Made by a program: the position numbers and the translations under genes. 64,000 nucleotides of DNA from Flaviaestuariibacter sp. (GTDB lineage Bacteria > Bacteroidota > Bacteroidia > Chitinophagales > Chitinophagaceae): positions 1 through 64,000 of the forward strand of contig JAOQAI010000013.1 of the NCBI GenBank assembly GCA_025963645.1. The letters run 5' to 3'. Positions 17,542 through 24,273 of the stretch are shown piece after piece (position 1 is the first letter of the stretch; the number at the start of each line of letters is the position of its first letter). The notes under the pieces were generated by a model, which searched no databases, was not told where the DNA came from, and saw only the letters and a list, made by a program, of their open reading frames with translations.

Positions 17542-18657
17542 CTATTTTGTTTTTCGGCCTTTCCATTGGTACGAACCAGTCTGACTAAGAGCGCCAATAA
17601 CCACTGTGTAAAGAATATGCAGCGGTTGAAATAAGAAAAAAAACCGCACCAGTTTTTGCTGGTGATAGAATTTGGCAACCGAATAAAAAAAAGGCAATTC
17701 CACAGCGGTTTTCAAAACCAATAAGCATAGGGCAGCACTCCAAAAAAGGCTATTCCAGAATCCCGCTATGGCTAAAACAATGAACTGTAAATTGAAAAGA
17801 TAGACCAGTAGCAAAGCCCAAAAGATTCGCTTGTCATCATAGGCTGTCGTCTTGCTGGCCCAACGGATGCGTTGCCAAAAAAACTCTTTCCAGGTGGGCA
17901 TGGGCGCTGTTTGAACAATGGCAGCCGGGGCTTTCAAATAAAATACGTTTTGCGGGTGCTGCTTCCATATCTTATGCATCAGCAGCATGTCGTCGCCGCT
18001 CGCTACTGTATCGATACCTGCAAAACCATTCACATTCATGAATGCCTGCTTGGTATACGCCAGGTTAGCGCCATTGCACATGCTATGAAAGTTTGTTGCA
18101 ACAGAAGCAGCCGTAATACCCTGCAATGTCAGGAAATCCATCGTCTGGAAAAGTTCAACCAGGTTATTTTGATAGTGGTATTGCACGGGTGCTGCAATGA
18201 ACTGCGCGTTCTTTTCTTTGTAAAAATGAACAATTGTTTCCAGCCATTTCGTGCCCGGAAGGCAATCTGCATCTGTTGTAATGATCAACTCGCCGGCGGC
18301 ATGTTCGATACCCGTGCTAATGGCTTTTTTCTTAGATGTAATGCCATCGGGTAAAGAAATAAGTTGGATACTACTGTAATCAAGCACACGAGTTGTCGTC
18401 AGATCTGTAGAGTGGTCATCCACTACAATCACTTCAAAACAGTCGGGAGGATACGTCTGGAGCTGCAAGGCTTTTAGAAGCTGCGCGATATTGCCTTCTT
18501 CGTTGCGAGCCGCAATGATGACAGAAACTTTTACTCTATATGCCGTAGCTGAATCTGTTTTAGAAAAGGCTCCCAGTCTTTCCCAGCCACGTTTATAAAA
18601 TAGAATAAGAGCTGCATAGCCAATAAAGAGAAAAGAACAGGCTATTAGAAGGAGCAT
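17542..18657 (-). CDS. Membrane-bound glycosyltransferase family 2
   Basis: This 371-aa protein has one N-terminal transmembrane helix and two to three C-terminal helices flanking a GT2 domain. The domain shows KVSVIIAARNEEGNIAQLL, VVDDHSTD, the metal-binding TTDADC and the product-site QRIRWASK (the Q/RxxRW motif of processive and membrane GT2 enzymes). This layout resembles hyaluronan/ceramide-type transferases that act at the inner membrane on lipid or growing polymer. It is divergent from marR and probably co-transcribed with the OppC-like gene downstream. Confidence 0.85.
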   Translation of the reverse strand: MLLLIACSFLFIGYAALILFYKRGWERLGAFSKTDSATAYRVKVSVIIAARNEEGNIAQLLKALQLQTYPPDCFEVIVVDDHSTDLTTTRVLDYSSIQLISLPDGITSKKKAISTGIEHAAGELIITTDADCLPGTKWLETIVHFYKEKNAQFIAAPVQYHYQNNLVELFQTMDFLTLQGITAASVATNFHSMCNGANLAYTKQAFMNVNGFAGIDTVASGDDMLLMHKIWKQHPQNVFYLKAPAAIVQTAPMPTWKEFFWQRIRWASKTTAYDDKRIFWALLLVYLFNLQFIVLAIAGFWNSLFWSAALCLLVLKTAVELPFFYSVAKFYHQQKLVRFFFLFQPLHILYTVVIGALSQTGSYQWKGRKTK

Positions 18658-18702
18658 GTAAAATTTTTAAATGCCATTGGGCCAAATTAGAAGAATCTTT
18701 CT

Positions 18703-18710
18703 TACATTTA
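18703..18710 (+). promoter_or_regulatory. Putative -7 element of the marR promoter
   Basis: TACATTTA is one base off TAnnTTTG and sits immediately upstream of the dyad at 18713-18730, so a protein bound to the dyad would cover the transcription start. Distance to the marR start codon is 21 bp. Confidence 0.4.
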
Positions 18711-18712
18711 CT

Positions 18713-18730
18713 TAGTTGCATAAACAACTA
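18713..18730 (+). promoter_or_regulatory. Putative MarR operator (inverted repeat)
   Basis: TAGTTG-CATAAA-CAACTA is a perfect 6-bp inverted repeat with a 6-bp spacer, ending one base before the marR ATG and just downstream of its -7 element. MarR dimers typically bind such palindromes in their own promoters, so autorepression of the marR/acyl-CoA dehydrogenase operon is the likely function. Binding is inferred from position only. Confidence 0.5.
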
Positions 18731-18731
18731 T

Positions 18732-19175
18732 ATGCCAAACAACCAATTTAAAAAAGGGGAACTTTATAGTTTTATTACGGGTAAGGCCTCAATAGCAATT
18801 GCGCGGCGCTTGCAGAAGAAATTCAACCAGCAGGAGTTGTCGCTTACGATAGAGCAATGGAGCGTATTGTATCATTTGTGGAAGCAGGATGGCATGAGCC
18901 AGCAGGAGCTATGCAATGCTACCTTTCGGGACAAGCCAAGTATTACAAGGCTGATTGACAACCTCGAAAAAGCAGGATTGGTGCAACGTGTGGCCCACGA
19001 GGCAGACCGCCGCATTAATAAAGTATTACTCACAAAGCAGGCATTGAAACTACAGGAGCAAACGATGCAGCTGGCTGAGGAAACTTTGAATGAAGCATTA
19101 GAAGGTGTACCGCCAGACCAGGTTGACCTCTGTAAAGCGGTATTGCAACGTGTGTATGACAATCTGAATAATTAA
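18732..19175 (+). CDS. MarR-family transcriptional regulator
   Basis: This 147-aa winged-helix protein has the recognition region LCNATFRDKPSITRLIDNLEKAGLVQR and the wing ADRRINKVLLT typical of MarR regulators. It should be a dimeric, ligand-responsive repressor. It sits 20 bp upstream of an acyl-CoA dehydrogenase gene, so fatty-acid or acyl-CoA metabolism is the likely regulated process, and the palindrome over its own promoter suggests autoregulation. The ligand is unknown. Confidence 0.9.
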   Translation: MPNNQFKKGELYSFITGKASIAIARRLQKKFNQQELSLTIEQWSVLYHLWKQDGMSQQELCNATFRDKPSITRLIDNLEKAGLVQRVAHEADRRINKVLLTKQALKLQEQTMQLAEETLNEALEGVPPDQVDLCKAVLQRVYDNLNN

Positions 19176-19195
19176 TAAAAATTCAAATAAACCCA

Positions 19196-20977
19196 ATGAG
19201 CACGGCACAAACAGCAAGTCTTAAAGGTGGCGAATGGCTGATCAGGGAAAGTGAGCCCGCCTCCACTTTTATCCCTGAAAACTTTACTGAAGAACAGCAC
19301 ATGATCAGCGATATGTGCAACCAGTACCTTGATACGGAGGTTTTTCCGATACTGGATCGCATTGACTCCATGGAGCCAGGCTTGATGCGTTCCCTGGTGC
19401 AAAAAGCAGGTGAACAAGGCTTGTTGGCCACTTCTTTTCCGGAGGAATATGGGGGATTGGGAAAGGATTTTGTTACATCAACCATTGTGAATGAGCATTT
19501 AGGTGCCGGGCATTCTTTTTCGGTAGCTATTTCGGCTCATACAGGAATTGGCACTTTACCTATTCTCTACTTCGGCACTGAGGATCAAAAGCAGAAGTAC
19601 ATCCCAAAATTAATAAGTGGTGAATGGACAGGCGCTTACGGTCTAACAGAACCGAATAGTGGCAGCGACGCGTTGGGCGCTAAAACAACGGCGAAGTTGA
19701 GCGGGGATGGGAAGCATTATTTATTGAATGGTCAAAAATGCTGGATCACCAATGGCGGCTTTGCTGATGTTTTTAATGTATATGCGAAGATTGACGGCGA
19801 TAAGTTTACGGGCTTTATTGTAGAAAGAGGGTTCGAGGGTTTTACGCAAGGCCCCGAAGAGCACAAAATGGGTATTAAGGGCTCGTCCACGGTGCAGCTT
19901 TATTTCCAGGATTGTAAAGTGCCGGTGGAGAATGTTTTAGGTGAAATAGGAAAAGGCCATAAGATCGCTTTCAATATCTTGAACATTGGTCGTTTGAAGC
20001 TTTGCGCGGCAGCCTTAGGAGGTGCCAAGCGGGCTATCACTACTTCGGTGGATTATGCAATCAACCGCGAACAATTTCAGACATCTATTTCAAAGTTCGG
20101 TGCTATCCGTCATAAGCTGGCCGAAATGGTGATTGGTACGTATGCCAGCGAGAGTGCGCTGTATCGCACCGCCTCATTGATCGATGAAAGAGAGAAAGAA
20201 TTATTGGAAGAAGGCAAGCCTTTTAATGAGGCTTTGCTGGGCGCTGCGGAAGAATACGCTATCGAGTGCGCCATCTTAAAAGTGCATGGAAGCGAGGTAT
20301 TGGATTTTTGCGTGGACGAAGGTGTGCAGATACACGGTGGCAATGGCTTTAGCGATGAATACAATATTTCCCGTGCTTACCGCGATAGCCGCATCAACCG
20401 CATCTACGAAGGCACGAATGAAATTAACCGCCTGCTTACGGTTGATATGACCCTGAAACGGGCTATGCAAGGGCGTTTGGCCATGATGGGGCCAGCTATG
20501 AAAGTGTCGCAGGAGCTAATGTCCATTCCTGATTTTGGCGAAGAAGATGAAACACCTTTTGGCCCGGAGCGCAAGCTGGTAGCCAATTTTAAGAAAACCA
20601 TTCTCTTGACGGCTGGGGCAGCTGCGCAAAAGCTGATGATGAAGCTGGAGCGGGAGCAAGAGCTTTTAATGAATATCGCCGATATGTCCATTGATACGTT
20701 TGTAGCGGAAAGCCTGCTGCTGCGGGTGATGCGTCTTACCGAAGAAGGGAAAGCCACCGAAGTGCATCGCGATATTTTGGGTTGCTTTTTATATGACGCA
20801 GCGGACCGGATTGGCAAAGCCGGTAAGGATGCGGTAAATGCCTTTGCCGAAGGCGATGAGCAGCGTATGATTCTTATGGGATTGAAGCGGTTTACGAAGG
20901 CGCAACCATTTAATAGTAAGGAGGCACGCCGCCGGATTGCAAAAGCATTGATTGAAGAAAAGCGTTATTTCTTATAA
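19196..20977 (+). CDS. Acyl-CoA dehydrogenase (long form, VLCAD/ACAD9-like)
   Basis: This 593-aa FAD flavoenzyme catalyses the first step of beta-oxidation. The N-terminal and middle domains carry YGLTEPNSGSDALG and WITNGGFADVF. The third domain has VQIHGGNGFSDEY and the catalytic glutamate in RIYEGTNEINRLLT. About 180 extra C-terminal residues follow, as in VLCAD-type and many Bacteroidetes/Bacillus enzymes. It is co-transcribed with marR. A strong hairpin plus T-run starts 16 bp after its stop. Confidence 0.95.
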   Translation: MSTAQTASLKGGEWLIRESEPASTFIPENFTEEQHMISDMCNQYLDTEVFPILDRIDSMEPGLMRSLVQKAGEQGLLATSFPEEYGGLGKDFVTSTIVNEHLGAGHSFSVAISAHTGIGTLPILYFGTEDQKQKYIPKLISGEWTGAYGLTEPNSGSDALGAKTTAKLSGDGKHYLLNGQKCWITNGGFADVFNVYAKIDGDKFTGFIVERGFEGFTQGPEEHKMGIKGSSTVQLYFQDCKVPVENVLGEIGKGHKIAFNILNIGRLKLCAAALGGAKRAITTSVDYAINREQFQTSISKFGAIRHKLAEMVIGTYASESALYRTASLIDEREKELLEEGKPFNEALLGAAEEYAIECAILKVHGSEVLDFCVDEGVQIHGGNGFSDEYNISRAYRDSRINRIYEGTNEINRLLTVDMTLKRAMQGRLAMMGPAMKVSQELMSIPDFGEEDETPFGPERKLVANFKKTILLTAGAAAQKLMMKLEREQELLMNIADMSIDTFVAESLLLRVMRLTEEGKATEVHRDILGCFLYDAADRIGKAGKDAVNAFAEGDEQRMILMGLKRFTKAQPFNSKEARRRIAKALIEEKRYFL

Positions 20978-20992
20978 ATATGTTTTGATTAC

Positions 20993-21023
20993 ATTGGCAC
21001 TCGTTATGAGTGCCAATTTTTTT
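20993..21023 (+). terminator. Rho-independent terminator overlapping the amidase start region
   Basis: A perfect 10-bp stem ATTGGCACTC/GAGTGCCAAT with loop GTTAT is followed by six further T residues, a textbook terminator just after the acyl-CoA dehydrogenase stop. The best start codon of the downstream amidase (ATG at 21006) falls at the loop/stem junction, so the element could also act as an attenuator or sequester the start. Confidence 0.75.
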
Positions 21024-22175
21024 ACCAGGACTTTCCTGCTGTTCTTTTTTACAGCTAATCTTTTTTCAGCTGCTGCGCAAACCCCATTCTATGGTCGCAC
21101 CACCGGTCGCCTGCCTTACCTCGAATATGGCTTAGGAGATGACCGGCTGGGTGGCGCTAAAATGGGCTATCTCGACTCAAATATTTTAGTGAAAGTGGTA
21201 GATACGGCCGGTGGCGATTATAAGGTACAATTATCCGCAGCGCACTCAGCCTATCTCCCCAAAACCGCCTTTAAATTTGATACGGCGATCAAACCAAAGC
21301 CTTATTACCTCACCGGCAGCTGGCGGGTTTGGGGCGATTCAGCGTATGATTATGTAACGGTGGGCTTGCCGGAAAAGCTGCCCTACCGGAGTGTGCAACA
21401 GGTGGCCCCATCGCGTATTGTGGTAGATGTTTTTGGCGCTACCTCGAATACCAATTGGATCACCCAATTAAAAACCGTTAAAGAGATAAAGCGGGCCTGG
21501 TATGAACAAGTGGAAGCTGATGTTTTTCGCATTTATATTGAATTGAAGCACGACCAGCATTGGGGCCATCTTGTTTATTACCGCGGCAATGCCTTGACGG
21601 TTCGCATTAAACGCCAGCCCTCTTCTTTGAAACCCAAAGCACTTACGATTGCGATTGACGCTGGTCATGGTGGCGCTAATGCAGGCGCTAAAGGGACTAC
21701 AACCGGTATTGCCGAAAAAGACTACACGCTAAAGATGGCAAAGCAGCTGGAAGGCTACCTGAAGCGAAAGGGCTTTCATGTGTATATGACCCGCACCGAA
21801 GATGTGGACATTAGCATGGTAGATAGAACAATCCTGCTGCGGGAAGCGGCGCCAGACCTGCTTCTTAGCATTCACCTGAACTCTTCCGGCAACAAAACGG
21901 TGAAAGGTGTGAGCACTTACTATCGCTATATCGGTTTTCAGCCGCTCACAGAAAAAGTGCTGAACCGCATGCTGGATTTAGGTCTAAACAACTTCGGTAA
22001 CATCGGTGCGTTTAATTTTTCTTTAAGCGGGCCAACCGAGTACCCGAACTGTTTAGTAGAGGTGGCGTTTTTAAGCAATGCAGAAGACGAGCAGAAAATT
22101 ACCAGTGAGAAGTTTCATAAGGACGTTGCCAAAAAGATTTATAAAGGTGTGCGGGATTGGTTACGCTCATTGTAG
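21006..22175 (+). CDS. N-acetylmuramoyl-L-alanine amidase (Amidase_3)
   Basis: The C-terminal ~180 residues form a zinc amidase that cleaves the MurNAc-L-Ala bond of peptidoglycan. Zinc ligands are visible as His in IDAGHGGANAGA, Glu in GIAEKDY and His in LLSIHLNSS, with the catalytic Glu in VEVAFLSNAED. The N-terminal ~190 residues resemble an AMIN-like/SH3-like region. The ORF track starts at a TTG inside the dehydrogenase gene; I prefer the ATG at 21006, which begins a signal peptide ending FSAAAQ, giving 389 aa. No in-frame ATG, GTG or TTG follows within the signal peptide. The end overlaps murI by 9 bp, convergently. Confidence 0.88.
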   Translation: MSANFFTRTFLLFFFTANLFSAAAQTPFYGRTTGRLPYLEYGLGDDRLGGAKMGYLDSNILVKVVDTAGGDYKVQLSAAHSAYLPKTAFKFDTAIKPKPYYLTGSWRVWGDSAYDYVTVGLPEKLPYRSVQQVAPSRIVVDVFGATSNTNWITQLKTVKEIKRAWYEQVEADVFRIYIELKHDQHWGHLVYYRGNALTVRIKRQPSSLKPKALTIAIDAGHGGANAGAKGTTTGIAEKDYTLKMAKQLEGYLKRKGFHVYMTRTEDVDISMVDRTILLREAAPDLLLSIHLNSSGNKTVKGVSTYYRYIGFQPLTEKVLNRMLDLGLNNFGNIGAFNFSLSGPTEYPNCLVEVAFLSNAEDEQKITSEKFHKDVAKKIYKGVRDWLRSL

Positions 22176-22985
22176 ATCCACATGTTTTGATGTAATGGCG
22201 CTTCCAAAAAAGGAAACGGCCTTTGCATCAAAATCCTGTGTCGAATCGGTTGTATAGAACCGTTGCTTTCCATTCTTGCTCAATGAGCTTTCCATTTCCG
22301 GATGACGGCCGAGGTATTCTTGTAAACTTTCGGCGACAATTTCTCCCTGCGATACAAGATTAACAGAGTCGGGAAGGAATTGCCGGATCTTGTCTTTCAA
22401 TAAAGGATAATGGGTGCAGGCTAATAAAAGCGTATCAATTTGGGTGTGCTGTTGCAGCAAGTTATCTATATGCTTCTTGATAAAATAATCAGCGCCATCG
22501 CCCAGGTGCTCGCCATTTTCTACCAATGGCACCCACATGGGGCAGGCTTCTTGCGCAACATTCAATTCCGGGAAGAATTTTTCAATTTCCAAAAGATAGG
22601 ATCCCGATTGAACCGTGCCGCTTGTCGCTAATATGCCGATGCTGCCTGTGGTTGAATAATTGCCAATTACCTCAGTAGTGGGCCGAAGAACGCCCAATAC
22701 TCTGGCTGTTGGATTTAGGGAAGCCAGGTCTTGCTGTTGAATGCTGCGAAGGGCTTTTGCTGAAGCGGTGTTGCAGGCAAGGATAATCAGCGGGCAATCT
22801 TTCTCCAGCAGCCATTTCACACATTGCAGCGTATAGCGATAAACCGTTTCAAAAGACCGGTTGCCATAAGGCGCACGGGCATTATCGCCTAAGTATAAAT
22901 AGTCATAGGCAGGGAGCTTATTTACCAGCTCCCGCAGTATGGTTAAGCCTCCATACCCTGAATCAAAAACACCGATGGGCCCCAT
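22167..22985 (-). CDS. murI: Glutamate racemase
   Basis: This 272-aa enzyme makes D-glutamate for peptidoglycan. The family motifs are intact: IGVFDSGYGGLTILREL at the N-terminus and the two catalytic cysteines in LACNTASAKA and LLACTHYPLL. It is the last gene of the conserved minus-strand envelope block nadK-porin-uppS-bamA-ompH-ompH-murI, but a strong terminator between ompH and murI suggests it has its own promoter. Its 3' end overlaps the amidase gene by 9 bp. Confidence 0.96.
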   Translation of the reverse strand: MGPIGVFDSGYGGLTILRELVNKLPAYDYLYLGDNARAPYGNRSFETVYRYTLQCVKWLLEKDCPLIILACNTASAKALRSIQQQDLASLNPTARVLGVLRPTTEVIGNYSTTGSIGILATSGTVQSGSYLLEIEKFFPELNVAQEACPMWVPLVENGEHLGDGADYFIKKHIDNLLQQHTQIDTLLLACTHYPLLKDKIRQFLPDSVNLVSQGEIVAESLQEYLGRHPEMESSLSKNGKQRFYTTDSTQDFDAKAVSFFGSAITSKHVDLQ

Positions 22986-22993
22986 AAATAAAA

Positions 22994-23021
22994 TTAGAAG
23001 TACGAAGTTAGAAGTACAAAG
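22994..23021. repeat. Short tandem repeat, 14 bp x 2
   Basis: TTAGAAGTACGAAG is followed directly by TTAGAAGTACAAAG, one mismatch in 14. It lies in the murI-ompH spacer and belongs to the class of short word-like intergenic repeats seen several times in this window. Confidence 0.6.
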
Positions 23022-23052
23022 CCCCGCAAAAGATTTTTGTTTGCTGCAAAAT

Positions 23053-23081
23053 AAAAACCCATCAGGCTATGATGGGTTTTT
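23053..23081 (-). terminator. Rho-independent terminator after ompH
   Basis: AAAAACCCATCA-GGCTA-TGATGGGTTTTT is a perfect 12-bp stem with a 5-nt loop and T/A-rich flanks on both sides. It lies 17 bp past the ompH stop and would end the minus-strand bam/ompH transcript. The symmetric A/T tails would let it work in either direction. Confidence 0.85.
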
Positions 23082-23097
23082 ATAAAAAAAGGTAAGC

Positions 23098-23646
23098 TTA
23101 TTTCTTCGGAGTGGCGGCAGGGGCACCTACACCAGCTGGCAATTTGATGTTTAATCTCTTAGCAACCAAAGGAAACAGGTCATCGTTTGGCGGCGCTACT
23201 AATAACTGCTCTTTATTGATAACGAATGAATAGCCATTTTCTTTAGCAACAGCGTTCAAAGCAGCCATCACTTTGCGGTAAACGGGGTCCAATAATTCGC
23301 CTTGCTTGCCTTGCATTGCCTGCTGCACAATGCTCTGCCAGTTTTGGATCTGGTAAGCCATCCCTTCCATTTCCTGGCGGGCAATAGTACGAACGGATGC
23401 AGGAGTTTTAGAAGAATCTTTGCTGTTCACCATGCTGTCTTTGCGCTGGTACTCGGAGATCATATAAGCATACTGCGGGTTCAAAGAATCCGCCTGGAAA
23501 CGTTGTAATAAGGTATCGATCTTGCCAACTTCCGGCATCAAGCCTACTACCTGGTCTAAACTGATATAACCTGTCTTTTGTGCAGATGCGCTAACTGTGC
23601 TGAATACAGCGATAAGGGCAACAACTACTAATTTGATCTTGTTCAT
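23098..23646 (-). CDS. OmpH/Skp-family periplasmic chaperone
   Basis: This 182-aa exported protein has a signal peptide (KLVVVALIAVFSTVSASAQ) and the OmpH/Skp pattern: a short strand KTGYISLDQVV, a helical central section and a C-terminal strand pair (GYSFVINKEQLLVA). Skp-like chaperones hold unfolded outer-membrane proteins for the BAM complex. It is the second of two tandem ompH genes downstream of bamA. The C-terminal Pro/Ala/Lys tail is low-complexity. A terminator follows immediately. Confidence 0.88.
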   Translation of the reverse strand: MNKIKLVVVALIAVFSTVSASAQKTGYISLDQVVGLMPEVGKIDTLLQRFQADSLNPQYAYMISEYQRKDSMVNSKDSSKTPASVRTIARQEMEGMAYQIQNWQSIVQQAMQGKQGELLDPVYRKVMAALNAVAKENGYSFVINKEQLLVAPPNDDLFPLVAKRLNIKLPAGVGAPAATPKK

Positions 23647-23726
23647 GAGAGTTTGTAATGTTTTAATGATGATATTTTATTGGTAGAATTGGTTGTCTGC
23701 TGGAAGAGCCTTTGACATTTTTTTAA

Positions 23727-24239
23727 TTATTTCACACCCAGCTCTTTCAAAACGTCTTCGCTTTTTTCAAGTTTTGGGTCGGCAAATATAACCGTTATTC
23801 CTTCGCTTTTGTCGAGGATAAAATCATAACCGCGCTGCACTGCCAGTTTCTGAACGGCATTGTAAACCTTGTCCTGTACCGGCTTTATCAGCTCCTGGCG
23901 CTTTTTAAATAAGTCGCCTTCAAAACCAAAACGCTGGCGCTGCAGATCACGCAATGCCTTTTCTTTTACAAATAACTGGTCTTCGCGTTTTTTGCGCAGA
24001 TCGTCGCTAAGCATCACTTTTTCCGCATCAAAGTCAACATACATTTTATTCAGTTCGGCTTCCTGCTTGCTGATCTCTTTTTGCCAGCCTTCTGCAATAA
24101 CATCCAGGTTCTTTTGCGCCGACTTATAATCCGGCATGCGGTCCAGGATGTATTTGGTGTCTATCACGGCATAGCGCTGGGCAAATGTTGTTGCGCCAAG
24201 CACCAAGCTGCAAGCGAACAATAAAAAAATCTTTTTCAT
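23727..24239 (-). CDS. OmpH/Skp-family periplasmic chaperone
   Basis: This 170-aa protein has a signal peptide (IFLLFACSLVLGATTFAQ), then RYAVIDTKYILDRMPDYKSAQKNLD, the conserved opening of OmpH proteins. A long Glu/Lys-rich coiled-coil tentacle region (~residues 45-120) follows, then the closing strands GYDFILDKSEGITVIFADP. It is the first of two tandem Skp-like genes, 34 bp after bamA, and probably escorts barrels to it. It is closer to canonical Skp than its neighbour. Confidence 0.92.
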   Translation of the reverse strand: MKKIFLLFACSLVLGATTFAQRYAVIDTKYILDRMPDYKSAQKNLDVIAEGWQKEISKQEAELNKMYVDFDAEKVMLSDDLRKKREDQLFVKEKALRDLQRQRFGFEGDLFKKRQELIKPVQDKVYNAVQKLAVQRGYDFILDKSEGITVIFADPKLEKSEDVLKELGVK

Positions 24240-24273
24240 AAATCTTGAATTAGAAATTTAAAATCTTTAAATC

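Noticed and set aside
17872-18354. 160-aa plus-strand ORF inside the membrane GT2 gene
   Set aside because: Antisense shadow; the minus-strand frame has full GT2 motifs.
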